Assembly (NCBI GenBank): GCA_964503475.1
Contig: CAZCZU010000048.1
Coordinates: 1 to 16,882, forward strand
Reading direction: 5' to 3'
DNA: 16,882 nt
Source of the DNA: CAZCZU01 sp964503475
GTDB taxonomy: Bacteria > Pseudomonadota > Zetaproteobacteria > Mariprofundales > Mariprofundaceae
In this document: piece by piece, positions 5,150-14,562 of the stretch
Layout: each line of letters starts with the position of its first letter
How positions within the stretch are numbered: position 1 is the first letter of the stretch
Made by a program: the position numbers and the translations under genes
The notes under the pieces: generated by a model
The model's database searches: none
The model's input: the letters and a program-made list of their open reading frames with translations, nothing else
Told to the model about the DNA's origin: nothing

Positions 5150-5521
5150 TCAGCTCTTCTGCCCAGGCAGGCACTCGATGCTGTGGGACTGGCAGATGTA
5201 GCAGTAGGGCGTCGGGTAGAGGTCCGGATTGATCTCATCATCCCAGTCGATGCAGTCACCCTCCGTGGTTAGTTGCGCATAGGCGATAGCGCGCCCGCGG
5301 GCGAGCAGCCAGTCGCTGTCGTTACCGCTTATCTTGGCGATGGGTAACCAGGCGGTTCGGGTTTCATTCATCCCCTGGCGTTGCAGGAGGCGCAGATGAA
5401 ACGTGTTTGCGGCACGGCTCAGTACCATACGGAACAGCTCGTGCTTGATTAATGAAATACCTTCGACTTCAGCAATCGGCTGCCGGGAAAGGCGCCGGTT
5501 GCGCATGACTAGAGAGCTCAT
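5150..5521 (-). CDS. Hypothetical protein with C-terminal cysteine cluster (123 aa)
   Basis: A soluble, unrecognised protein. The N-terminal half is basic and helical (MRNRRLSRQPIAEVEG, HELFRMVLSRAANTFHLRLLQRQ). The C-terminus is acidic (DCIDWDDEINPD) and then has CYICQSHSIEC, which could bind a metal. The ATG at 5521 is well supported by GGGAGG five bases upstream. A promoter with perfect TTGACA lies at 5563-5591 and a palindrome overlaps its -10, so the gene is probably transcribed alone and may be regulated. It ends 5 bp from the convergent membrane-protein gene with no clear terminator between. Confidence 0.7.
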   Translation of the reverse strand: MSSLVMRNRRLSRQPIAEVEGISLIKHELFRMVLSRAANTFHLRLLQRQGMNETRTAWLPIAKISGNDSDWLLARGRAIAYAQLTTEGDCIDWDDEINPDLYPTPYCYICQSHSIECLPGQKS

Positions 5522-5562
5522 GGCCTCCTCCCAGATGTTGATTTCTCCCCGTGAATTTCATC

Positions 5563-5591
5563 TATTTAGATGATGGCAGTTTTGTTGTCAA
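5563..5591 (-). promoter_or_regulatory. Candidate promoter with overlapping palindrome
   Basis: On the minus strand: perfect -35 TTGACA (5591-5586), 17-bp spacer, -10 TAAATA (5568-5563, three of six). The -10 lies in a perfect palindrome, CATCTA-TT-TAGATG (5559-5572), a plausible operator. It drives the 123-aa gene ending at 5150. Confidence 0.45.
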
Positions 5592-5681
5592 ATTGACGAC
5601 TGGGCGGGGTAAACGTGACGCCGGACATGATCTTGGCTGTCGACATGGCTAGTCTGCCACCCTCTATTGAAAGGAAGCGTG

Positions 5682-6296
5682 ATGACCACACCGTTACCGG
5701 CCACTATCCAGTTTCTCGATCTGTTCGGCACCGCCGTTTTTGCGCTGACCGGTGCCCTGCGTGCCATTTCGCACAAGCTCGATCTGATGGGAGCGGTGGT
5801 GCTGGCCGTGGTGACGGCACTGGGCGGCGGCATGATGCGCGATGCCCTGATCGGCCGCCATCCGCCGGCCGCCTTTGCCGACCAGAGTTACCTGTTGATC
5901 GCCATTGCCGCAGGTGCGTTCACCTTCTTCTGGGGACGCCGGCTGGATGAGCGCGAGGGGTGGCTGATCACCTTCGATGCCATCGGCCTGGGTGTCTTCA
6001 CGCTGGTCGGGGCATGGATCGCCGATCGGGCTGGGCTGGGCGCGGTGGGTATCGTTTTCATCGCCATACTGACCGGCACCGGCGGCGGCGTGTTGCGTGC
6101 CATGCTGGTGGCTGAGGTGCCCTTCATCCTGCGCAAGGAGATCTATGCATCGGCGAGCCTCGCGGGCGCCTTGCTCTACCTGTTGCTTGATAGCCAGGGG
6201 GTTTACGGTATGACGGTCTTCTGGTCGGTGATCGGGCTGACGACGGCCATTCGCCTGCTCTCCTGGCGCTATAACATTCACCTGCCGCAGTCGTAA
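5682..6296 (+). CDS. TRIC/UPF0126 family membrane protein (204 aa)
   Basis: An inner-membrane protein of the UPF0126 family (YadS/YicG type), related to trimeric intracellular cation channels. The internal two-fold repeat is visible: VVTALGGGMMRDAL in the first half and ILTGTGGGVLRAML in the second, each following hydrophobic helices. Seven membrane segments are expected and the hydrophobicity fits. Bacterial homologues are thought to be potassium-permeable channels or small-solute transporters; the substrate here is unknown. A TTG 15 bases upstream is in frame, but it would put the ribosome site (AAGGAAGC) inside the gene. ATG at 5682 with AAGGA 7 nt before is therefore preferred. Confidence 0.88.
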   Translation: MTTPLPATIQFLDLFGTAVFALTGALRAISHKLDLMGAVVLAVVTALGGGMMRDALIGRHPPAAFADQSYLLIAIAAGAFTFFWGRRLDEREGWLITFDAIGLGVFTLVGAWIADRAGLGAVGIVFIAILTGTGGGVLRAMLVAEVPFILRKEIYASASLAGALLYLLLDSQGVYGMTVFWSVIGLTTAIRLLSWRYNIHLPQS

Positions 6297-6344
6297 GGCG
6301 CAGGTCAACTGACAAAATCCGTATAACAAGGACAGTGAATACGT

Positions 6345-7250
6345 ATGTGGTTCAAGAATATCCATTTTTACCGTTTTGAAGAGCCGTTCGCCATGAATGG
6401 CCAGCAGTTGCACGAGGCGCTGGCGAAGCGGCAGGCGCGCGCCTGCGGCCAGATGGAGCAGGCCTGCGAGGGGTGGGCGAAGCCGCTCGGCCATGCCGGG
6501 CAGCTGCTGGTGCACGAGACGGACGATACGCTGATGATCTGCAAGCGGCGCGAGGACAAGATTCTCCCGGCCTCGATGGTGCGCGAGAAGGTCGAGGAGC
6601 GTGTGCTGACCATCGAGCAGGAGGCGGGGCGTCCGGTCGGACGCAAGGAGAAGGGCGAGATCAAGGACCAGGTGCTGCAGGAGCTGTTGCCGCGTGCCCT
6701 GGTGCGGGCCAGCCATGCCTACGCCTGCATCGATCGCCGTGACGGCTGGTTGATCGTCAATGCCGCCAGCGCCAAGCAGGCGGACGAGATGATCGCCCTG
6801 CTGGCCAAGACGCTGGGGGCGCTGAATGTGGTGCGGCCGCAGACCAATGTCTCGCCCGAGAGCGCCATGACCCACTGGCTGATGCATGACGAGGCATTGC
6901 CGCCCCATTTCACGCTCGAGGATGAGTGCGAGCTGGTCGGAAGCGGTGAGGGGAGCAGTGTCATCCGCTGTCGCCATGTCGAGATCACCTCGGATGAGGT
7001 GCGGGCCCATGTCGCTAACGGTAAGCGGGTCGGCAAGCTGGCCATGAACTGGGATGGGCATCTCTCCTTCGTGTTGCACGACGATCTCTCCGTTCGTCGC
7101 CTTGTCTTCGACAGCGAGGTGCTCGATGCGGCTGCGGATGGTGCCGATGATGCGCAGGCCCGCTTCGATGCCGATCAGGCCATCATGATGGCCGAGTTGC
7201 GCCAGTTCCTGCCGCAGCTGCTGGCACTGCTGGCCGGCGATGAGGCATAA
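6345..7250 (+). CDS. rdgC: Recombination-associated protein RdgC (301 aa)
   Basis: RdgC is a nucleoid-associated, ring-forming DNA-binding protein that limits RecA filament formation. The sequence follows E. coli RdgC along its length: MWFKNIHFYRFEEP at the start, CKRREDKILPASMVREKVE, EKGEIKDQVLQELLPRALVRASHAYACID, SAKQADEMIALLAKTLG, and the C-terminal ITSDEVRAHVANGKRVGKLAMNWDGHLSFVLHDDLSVRRLVF and ARFDADQAIMMAELRQFLPQLL. Length 301 against 303 in E. coli. AAGGA lies about 13 nt before the ATG, a weak ribosome site. It lies between the TRIC gene and apaH, all on the same strand with short gaps. Confidence 0.96.
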   Translation: MWFKNIHFYRFEEPFAMNGQQLHEALAKRQARACGQMEQACEGWAKPLGHAGQLLVHETDDTLMICKRREDKILPASMVREKVEERVLTIEQEAGRPVGRKEKGEIKDQVLQELLPRALVRASHAYACIDRRDGWLIVNAASAKQADEMIALLAKTLGALNVVRPQTNVSPESAMTHWLMHDEALPPHFTLEDECELVGSGEGSSVIRCRHVEITSDEVRAHVANGKRVGKLAMNWDGHLSFVLHDDLSVRRLVFDSEVLDAAADGADDAQARFDADQAIMMAELRQFLPQLLALLAGDEA

Positions 7251-7296
7251 GGGCCGGTGATTTCCGTAACAGGCGTCCGGCGCTAGGGTTCGATCC

Positions 7297-8127
7297 ATGG
7301 CCATTTATGCGATCGGTGATATCCAGGGCAGCTACGAGCCGCTGATGCGGTTGCTGGACGATGTGCGCTTCGATCCTGACCAAGACTCTCTCTGGTGTGT
7401 CGGCGACCTGGTCAATCGTGGTCCGCAGTCGCTGGAAGTGCTGCGTTTTCTTAAAAACCTGGGCAGTGCCTGCCGCTGTGTGCTCGGCAACCATGACCTG
7501 CACCTGCTGGGCATGGCCGCACGTGGCAAGAGCGGGGGTGATCATTCGCTGGCCGAGGTGATGGCCGCACCCGATCGCGATGAACTGATCGACTGGCTGC
7601 GCCGGCAGCCCATCCTTTTTCACGATGAGGATTCCGGCTGGTGCATGGTACATGCCGGCCTGCATCCGGGCTGGACCCTGGCCGAGGCGAAGCGGCGTGC
7701 CGAGGCTGTGCATACGCTGCTTCGGGGGCCGGAGTGGGGGGCATTCTGCAGCCAAATGGAACAGCGCTTTCCCGAGCGGGAGCCGGAGGCGGGCGATCCG
7801 GAAGCGACAGTGTTTGATGCTGCGGTGATCACGCGTGTGCGCTACTGCACCCAGGATGGGAAGATGTGCTGGAGTGTGCGCAGCGGTGAGCCGACAAGCC
7901 CGGCGGAGAAGGCGTGGTTTGCCCATGATGAGCTTGCCTGGCGCGGTGATTGCCGGGTGGTTTACGGTCACTGGGCGGCCAAAGGGCTGGTGGTGGATCA
8001 GTCGCATGTGCTGGGCCTCGACTCCGGCTGTGTCTGGGGTGGGGCACTAACCGCGGCACGCCTGGATGGCGAGATGCCGCAGCTCACTTCGGTGGCCTGC
8101 GAGGGGTATCGCAAGATCGGTTCCTGA
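7297..8127 (+). CDS. apaH: Symmetrical bis(5'-nucleosyl)-tetraphosphatase ApaH (276 aa)
   Basis: Hydrolyses Ap4A to two ADP and removes Np4 caps from RNA. All metallophosphoesterase motifs are present: GDIQG (7-11), GDLVNRGP (36-43), GNHD (64-67), HAGLHPGW (119-126) and VYGHWAAKG near residue 225. The ApaH-specific ending LGLDSGCVWGGALTAARL follows. Length agrees with E. coli ApaH (280). ATG at 7297 leaves a 46-bp gap after rdgC; the ribosome site is weak (AGGG about 9 nt upstream). A strong terminator follows at 8198-8222, closing this block. Confidence 0.97.
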   Translation: MAIYAIGDIQGSYEPLMRLLDDVRFDPDQDSLWCVGDLVNRGPQSLEVLRFLKNLGSACRCVLGNHDLHLLGMAARGKSGGDHSLAEVMAAPDRDELIDWLRRQPILFHDEDSGWCMVHAGLHPGWTLAEAKRRAEAVHTLLRGPEWGAFCSQMEQRFPEREPEAGDPEATVFDAAVITRVRYCTQDGKMCWSVRSGEPTSPAEKAWFAHDELAWRGDCRVVYGHWAAKGLVVDQSHVLGLDSGCVWGGALTAARLDGEMPQLTSVACEGYRKIGS

Positions 8128-8197
8128 TGATTTTTGTACACGATGGCTTATTTCTTGCTAATGTAACTAATGGTATTTAATAGCCTTTTAACGACAT

Positions 8198-8222
8198 GGC
8201 GGCAGTATGCCGCCTCTTTTTT
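8198..8222 (+). terminator. Rho-independent terminator after apaH
   Basis: Perfect 7-bp stem GGCGGCA/TGCCGCC with a 3-nt loop, followed by TCTTTTTT. It ends about 37 bp before the SulP gene and separates it from apaH. Confidence 0.88.
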
Positions 8223-8259
8223 AGTCATGAGCCCGCTTGGGGCTTGGGGGAGATAGTTC

Positions 8260-9792
<1,533 letters not shown>

Positions 9793-9937
9793 GCTAGTTT
9801 TTCATAAGCCATTAAAAAAAATCTGACATTTTCCGGTGTTTTTCCTTTCCGGCCTGAGAATGGTTGCTGGACATGCTTTTTTGTAATTGTCACTGTTTAT
9901 GTGACTGCGCTGATGTCGGCTCGGAGGGAAGAGACGA

Positions 9938-10834
9938 ATGAAAAGACGATTTTTCTTGGTGTTTTTGTCGCTTTTGATTCTTGTAGGCTGTTCCAAACCT
10001 GACCTGGCGTCAGAGCCCCCCGTTTATTTTCAGCTTTCCGCTGTCATTGAATTGAATGGTGAGGAATATCCCCTTCATTACAGTTGGGAAGTAAGGCATG
10101 TCGCCAACTGGAATGAGGGGCAGGGTTGGCACATGGACTGGGAGTCATCGAAAGAAAGTTTTGTGCGAACACTTGATGGCAAGTTTTGCGTTATAATTTG
10201 GTTACCAACTGGGCATAAGGCGGACAACTTTCATCCGAATTTGGCCTTGGTCGAACTTGATGATCTTCGGAATTTAAGGTTTTACCCTGAAATGGGCCTC
10301 CATGAAAAAAAGGATAGTATGCTTCAATTGACCCACTTTGAATTGAAGCGGGCCTCCCAGCCCTTTCGTCCAAACCCAATGCTCAGTGAGGAAAAGAACC
10401 TCAAAAAAGAGATTGATAAGCGTCATTACGGTTATCTTTACGGAAGGGTATTCACCAAAGATGAGTGGAGTCGTTCGGAGAGATTGAAACGACTTCTAGG
10501 TGATGTTAAGAAGAAGGTTCCTCTCGGTCGATTCAGATCCGGCAGCCAGAAGTATCAGGAAATCCGAAAAGCGTTTAGAGAGTTTAATAGCAGGTCTGTG
10601 GCACTTAGAAAGAAGGTTGGCAGGACTATTGGTTTTAAACCTTACGGCGATAGCTGGATACCCGTCGATAGCGGTGTGTTATGGTATCGGCAGGGGCTGG
10701 AAGAGCAATCGGGTCCAGTCTGGGTACGATATGGTTCATTCCGTTTTGACCAGAGCGAAAATGAACTGCTGTTTGATGGCGAAACGGAAGAGTTGATTTT
10801 TGTTTCAAGGTTTGGCGATGGTGCCCTTAAATGA
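9938..10834 (+). CDS. Hypothetical lipoprotein (298 aa)
   Basis: The signal MKRRFFLVFLSLLILVGC gives a lipobox (LVGC) with C18 as the lipidated residue, so this is a membrane-tethered periplasmic protein. I recognise no family for the mature part. It starts strand-rich (VYFQLSAVIELNGEEYPLHYSWEVRHV), has a basic helical middle (KNLKKEIDKRHY..., KRLLGDVKKKV, QEIRKAFREFNSRSVALRKKVG), and ends with strands (YGSFRFDQSENELLFDGETEELIFVSRF). GGAGGG lies 9 nt before the ATG. Its AT-richer composition contrasts with both neighbours, suggesting acquisition. The terminator at 10841 immediately follows, so it is a one-gene unit. Confidence 0.8.
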   Translation: MKRRFFLVFLSLLILVGCSKPDLASEPPVYFQLSAVIELNGEEYPLHYSWEVRHVANWNEGQGWHMDWESSKESFVRTLDGKFCVIIWLPTGHKADNFHPNLALVELDDLRNLRFYPEMGLHEKKDSMLQLTHFELKRASQPFRPNPMLSEEKNLKKEIDKRHYGYLYGRVFTKDEWSRSERLKRLLGDVKKKVPLGRFRSGSQKYQEIRKAFREFNSRSVALRKKVGRTIGFKPYGDSWIPVDSGVLWYRQGLEEQSGPVWVRYGSFRFDQSENELLFDGETEELIFVSRFGDGALK

Positions 10835-10840
10835 TGCGTC

Positions 10841-10865
10841 AGGCCGGCAAATGCCGGCCTTTTTT
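10841..10865 (+). terminator. Rho-independent terminator after the lipoprotein gene
   Basis: Perfect 9-bp stem AGGCCGGCA/TGCCGGCCT with a 2-nt loop, running into TTTTT. It lies between two convergent genes; on the minus strand there is no T-run, so it serves the plus strand. Confidence 0.9.
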
Positions 10866-10881
10866 GTGTCAGCGTGCATCG

Positions 10882-11220
10882 CTACTCGATGGCGTTGACG
10901 CGGGCGGCCATGATGAAATCGTTTTCGTGCAGGCCGCCGATCTTGTGGGTGTAGTAGATGACACTGCAGAAACCCCAGCCGTAGGTGATCTCCGGATGAT
11001 GGTTCTGCTCCTCGGAGATTTCGCCCACCTTGACGGCGAACTGCTGGGCCTCGATAAAGTTTTTAAAGGTGAAGGAGCGGCGCAGCTTGGTCGCCTCCTC
11101 GATCAGCTCCCAACCGGGCACCTGCGACAGCATCGCCTCGGCCGCCTCATGGGTCAGTGGCGGTACGCCGCCCTGACAGGGGACGCACTTGCGTTCGAAA
11201 AGTTGGGCTTCCTTGCTCAT
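10882..11220 (-). CDS. phhB: 4a-hydroxytetrahydrobiopterin dehydratase (PCD/DCoH, 112 aa)
   Basis: Dehydrates 4a-hydroxy-tetrahydropterin so that the cofactor of aromatic amino acid hydroxylases, or another pterin, can be recycled. The active-site block EQNHHPEITYGWGFCSVIYYTHKIGGLHENDF (71-101) has the catalytic His pair H74-H75 and H92, all conserved in the family. Length is standard. No phenylalanine hydroxylase gene is next to it. Instead it follows the citramalate synthase gene by 34 bp on the same strand, so it is probably the last gene of that operon. ATG at 11220 has GGGAGG five bases upstream. Confidence 0.95.
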   Translation of the reverse strand: MSKEAQLFERKCVPCQGGVPPLTHEAAEAMLSQVPGWELIEEATKLRRSFTFKNFIEAQQFAVKVGEISEEQNHHPEITYGWGFCSVIYYTHKIGGLHENDFIMAARVNAIE

Positions 11221-11254
11221 AACTGCCTCCCGGAAACAGTAAGTCTAGCAGAGA

Positions 11255-12868
11255 TCAGCGGCTAGCGGGCGGGTCGACCTTGTCCTGCAGCAGCTTGTAT
11301 TCGATGGCATCGACCAGGGCCATATATCCGGCATCGATCATGCTGGTGGAGACGCCCACGGTCCCCCATTTGTGCACGCCGTCGGTGCACTCGATCAGAA
11401 CCCGTACGGCAGCGCGTGTCGCCTCGCGGGTGGAGAGGACGCGCACCTTGAAATCGTTCAGGCGCATGTCGGCAAGGGTCGGGTAGAAGTCGCAGAGGGC
11501 CGCACGCAGGGCGCGATCCATGGCGTTGATCGGGCCATTGCCGAGCCGGGCCGTATGGGCCCGTTCACTGCCGACCCGGATGCGTACGCTTGCCTCCGAT
11601 TGCGGCTCGGCTTCGTGATCGCGTTTTTCGTCGATGACCCGGAAGCCTTCGAGGTCGAAATAGTGCCTGAAGCGCTTCATCGCTTTCAGGATCAGGAGCT
11701 GAAAGCTCGCTTCCGCCCCTTCGAAGGCGTAGCCCTGATGCTCCAGTGCCTTGATATGCTCCACCACCCTGGCCACGGCCGGGTCATCCGGATCGAGCGC
11801 TTCGCCCAGAGCCATTTCGGCCGTTTTGAAGATGACGTTGCTGCGGCCGGCCTGGTCGGAGACGAGCACCCGCTGTTCGTTGCCGACCAGCTTCGGGTCG
11901 ATGTGTTCGTAGAGACTGCTCTTCTTGCGTATGGCCGAGACATGGATGCCGCCCTTGTGGGCGAAGGCGTTGAGCCCGACAAAGGGCTGGTGGCGCCACG
12001 GCAGGCGATTGGCCATCTCGTTGACGAATTCGGAGAGGGGCTTCAGGTCGCGCAGCTGTTCCGGTTTGATGCCGCAGTCGATGCCCATCTTCAGTTGCAG
12101 CACCGGCAGGATCGAGACGAGGTTGGCATTGCCGCAACGCTCGCCGATACCGTTGATGGTGCCCTGCACATGGCGGGCGCCGACACGCACGGCAGCAATG
12201 GAGTTGGCGACGCCCATCTCGCAGTCGTTGTGGGCATGGATGCCGATGCTGGTGTCGGGGAAGTGCTCGATCACCTGGCGGGTGACGTCGGCAATCAGGT
12301 AGGGGATGTTGCCGCCATTGGTATCGCAGAGAACCAGGGCATCGGCACCGGCACTGGCGGCCGCCTCCAGTACCTTCAACGCATAGTCGCGATCCACCTG
12401 CCAGCCGTCGAAGAGATGCTCGGCATCGAAAAAGACCTTCGGCATGCGCGCCTTCAGCCAGCGAATCGATTCGTGCACCAGTTCGAGGTTTTGCGCCTGC
12501 TCGATACCGAGTGCCTGGCTGACATGCAGCTCCGAGCTTTTGCCGAAGATGCAGACGGCATCGGCGCCGCTGTCGGCGAGCTGCTGCAGAATGCGATCCT
12601 CCGCTACCGGGTGCCCCGGCCGGGCCGTGGAGCCGAAGGCGACCAGGCCGCTGTGTTGCCAGCGCCGTTTGCGCAGTCCCGCGAAGAGGGCGTCGTCCTT
12701 GGGGTTGGCACCGGGCCAGCCCCCTTCGATCCAGCGGATGCCGAACTCCTGCAGACGTTCGGCAATGCGGATTTTATCATCGACGGAGAAGTGGATATCG
12801 GCGGTCTGGCTGCCGTCGCGCAGCGTGGTATCGAACAGTTCGACCGGGGTCGGATCGCTTGCGGTCAT
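11255..12868 (-). CDS. cimA: Citramalate synthase (537 aa)
   Basis: Condenses pyruvate and acetyl-CoA to (R)-citramalate, opening the threonine-independent route to 2-oxobutyrate and isoleucine. The TIM-barrel has LFDTTLRDGSQ (11-21), IEGGWPGANPKDDALF (the sequence that separates this family from LeuA), GIHAHNDCEMGVANS with metal-binding His residues, GTINGIGERCGNANL, and FVGLNAFAHKGGIHVSA. The C-terminal region from about 400 is the LeuA-type regulatory dimer domain, usually the site of isoleucine feedback. Two adjacent ATGs (12871, 12868) exist; the second gives better spacing from AAGGG. The longer frame would run into the preceding gene. The ppx stop is 7 bp upstream, indicating one operon. 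Confidence 0.95.
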   Translation of the reverse strand: MTASDPTPVELFDTTLRDGSQTADIHFSVDDKIRIAERLQEFGIRWIEGGWPGANPKDDALFAGLRKRRWQHSGLVAFGSTARPGHPVAEDRILQQLADSGADAVCIFGKSSELHVSQALGIEQAQNLELVHESIRWLKARMPKVFFDAEHLFDGWQVDRDYALKVLEAAASAGADALVLCDTNGGNIPYLIADVTRQVIEHFPDTSIGIHAHNDCEMGVANSIAAVRVGARHVQGTINGIGERCGNANLVSILPVLQLKMGIDCGIKPEQLRDLKPLSEFVNEMANRLPWRHQPFVGLNAFAHKGGIHVSAIRKKSSLYEHIDPKLVGNEQRVLVSDQAGRSNVIFKTAEMALGEALDPDDPAVARVVEHIKALEHQGYAFEGAEASFQLLILKAMKRFRHYFDLEGFRVIDEKRDHEAEPQSEASVRIRVGSERAHTARLGNGPINAMDRALRAALCDFYPTLADMRLNDFKVRVLSTREATRAAVRVLIECTDGVHKWGTVGVSTSMIDAGYMALVDAIEYKLLQDKVDPPASR

Positions 12869-12875
12869 CATGCCC

Positions 12876-14438
12876 TTATTGGTCGCCGGTATGACCCTTG
12901 CTGTCAAGCGAAATGGCGCTGCCAAGCAGCTTGGCCAGCACCTTCTTCTCCTGCTCGCCGTTCCAGATGCATACCTCGTGCGCGGCATGCCAGCCATCGT
13001 TGAACAGCCAGTGCCAGCCATCGTCGCGCAGTTCGATGTCCGGCAGGGCTGCTTCACCGGACTTGGTGCGGTTCAGGGCCGCCGCCAGTCGCAATATGGC
13101 GGCCAGCGACTTGATCGTGGCCATGTCGCGCTCATGCATGCCGGTCAGCATCGGGTGATCACTGCCGGGTTTTCCTTTGCGGTGGAAGCGGATCAGGGCG
13201 GCCAGCATCTGCTGCTGGCGGAAGGAGATGCCGGTCATGTCGGCATGCGCCACCATGTAGGCGCCATGCAGATGCATGCGCTTGTGGGTGATGCAGAGGC
13301 CGATTTCATGCAGCTGCACGGCGGCGTGCAGCAGCTCGTAGGACTCTTCATCGAGCCCCAGCTGTTCGGCATAGGCCTCGAACAGGAGGTCGGCCGTGGC
13401 CATGACGCGTTCGATCTGGGCCGTATCGAGCGAAAAACGGCGCACCAGCGCCTCCACCGAGGCACGCATCGGTTGCTGCGGCACGCGGCCGTGCGACTCC
13501 ACACGATCGAAGACGATCCCTTCGCGCAGGGCACTCTGGCATACCTCCAGCTCATCGAGACTCAGCGCGGTCATCACCTCCATCAGAATGATGGCTCCGG
13601 CCACCAGGGTATCGCGGCGCTCGTTCTCGATCCCTTCCAGGCTGTCGCGATCACGCACCGCATCGATTAGTTGCGGCAGCATCTGTTCCAGCGTCGTCAA
13701 TTTCAGCCGGTCGGGGTTTTCACTCTGTTCCCAGTTGACGGCCAGGCGCGCCAGAGCCCGGATGGTGCCGGAGGTGCCGATCGCCTTGGGAGCGGGCCAG
13801 GCGGCGAAGGCGCTGGTCACCGACTGGATCTTGCTGGATGCAGCATGGATGCAGGCATCGAGGTCGCGCGACTTGTATTTGCCGCTGTCGAAAAACTGGC
13901 GGGCATAGCGGCGGGCACCCATATCGAGGCTTTCGGCCGCCAGCAGGCCATTGGCATGGCCGATCATCACCTCGATACTGCCGCCGCCGATATCGATCAC
14001 ACAGGCCGGCTCCTCGCCGATGTGCCCCTCCGAGCGTACGCCCTGGAAGACGAGGCGTGCCTCCTCCTGGCCGCTGATGACCTCGATGCGCAGACCCAGT
14101 TCGCCGAAGATGCGGGCGATGATGGCATCGCGGTTGGCCGCATCGCGCATGGCGCTGGTGGCGATGCAGTGCAGGCTGGCATTGTAGGAGTCGGCCAGCT
14201 GCTTGAACTGGCGCAGGCTGTCGCTCATGCGTTCGATGGCGGCCTCGTCCAGACGTCCGCGTTTGTCGATGCCGTCGCCGAGACGTACCCAGTGCTTCAG
14301 CCGGTCGATGACCCGGAAACTGCCCTGTTCATTGATATGGGCGATGATCATGTGGAACGAGTTGGTACCCATATCGACAGCGGCGACATGGTCGGAAGCG
14401 GCCGAGAGGAAGCGGGCAAGGAACGAGGCATTGAGCAT
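12876..14438 (-). CDS. ppx: Exopolyphosphatase / pppGpp phosphohydrolase, Ppx/GppA family (520 aa)
   Basis: Removes terminal phosphates from polyphosphate or converts pppGpp to ppGpp. The ASKHA-type phosphate loops are visible: AAVDMGTNSFHMIIA (19-33) and CVIDIGGGSIEVMIGHANG, with SGQEEARLVFQGVRSEG between them. The C-terminal part has an HD-like helical domain (ELLHAAVQLHEIGLCITHKRMHLHGAYMVAH). Full length compares with E. coli Ppx (513), so the long form typical of Ppx/GppA is present; the two activities cannot be told apart by eye. ATG at 14438 is chosen: further upstream codons lack homology and overlap the divergent qor gene. No Shine-Dalgarno is seen, but a promoter lies so close that the message may be nearly leaderless. 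First gene of ppx-cimA-phhB. Confidence 0.93.
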   Translation of the reverse strand: MLNASFLARFLSAASDHVAAVDMGTNSFHMIIAHINEQGSFRVIDRLKHWVRLGDGIDKRGRLDEAAIERMSDSLRQFKQLADSYNASLHCIATSAMRDAANRDAIIARIFGELGLRIEVISGQEEARLVFQGVRSEGHIGEEPACVIDIGGGSIEVMIGHANGLLAAESLDMGARRYARQFFDSGKYKSRDLDACIHAASSKIQSVTSAFAAWPAPKAIGTSGTIRALARLAVNWEQSENPDRLKLTTLEQMLPQLIDAVRDRDSLEGIENERRDTLVAGAIILMEVMTALSLDELEVCQSALREGIVFDRVESHGRVPQQPMRASVEALVRRFSLDTAQIERVMATADLLFEAYAEQLGLDEESYELLHAAVQLHEIGLCITHKRMHLHGAYMVAHADMTGISFRQQQMLAALIRFHRKGKPGSDHPMLTGMHERDMATIKSLAAILRLAAALNRTKSGEAALPDIELRDDGWHWLFNDGWHAAHEVCIWNGEQEKKVLAKLLGSAISLDSKGHTGDQ

Positions 14439-14445
14439 GATCGCT

Positions 14446-14474
14446 ACTATAGGGTGCTCGTCGTCGCATTTGAA
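14446..14474 (-). promoter_or_regulatory. Candidate promoter of the ppx-cimA-phhB operon
   Basis: On the minus strand: -35 TTCAAA (14474-14469, four of six), spacer exactly 17 bp, -10 TATAGT (14451-14446, five of six). The usual start point would fall at or next to the ppx ATG (14438). Confidence 0.5.
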
Positions 14475-14562
14475 TCGCCGGATGGCGGGGTGCTTTTCGT
14501 CGTCCTGATTTCGTATAGTCTGGCCAGTACGAAGAGCTATTCTCGGGTACGGGAGGATCGGA

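Noticed and set aside
6324..6330. GTATAAC before rdgC, as in attC boxes
   Set aside because: No partner core or stem nearby; chance heptamer.
5694..7304. Long minus-strand open frame (about 536 codons) opposite the TRIC and rdgC genes
   Set aside because: It spans two well-identified genes and an intergenic gap, and its composition (His/Gln/Arg-rich) is that of a reverse shadow of GC-rich coding sequence; no family match.
11372..13003. Plus-strand open frame (543 codons) opposite cimA
   Set aside because: The minus strand encodes a complete citramalate synthase with all motifs; the plus frame has no recognisable domain and crosses into ppx.
12871..13057. N-terminal extension of cimA to 13057
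   Set aside because: The extra residues overlap ppx coding sequence and are unlike the family; the family start is at the ATG at 12868/12871.
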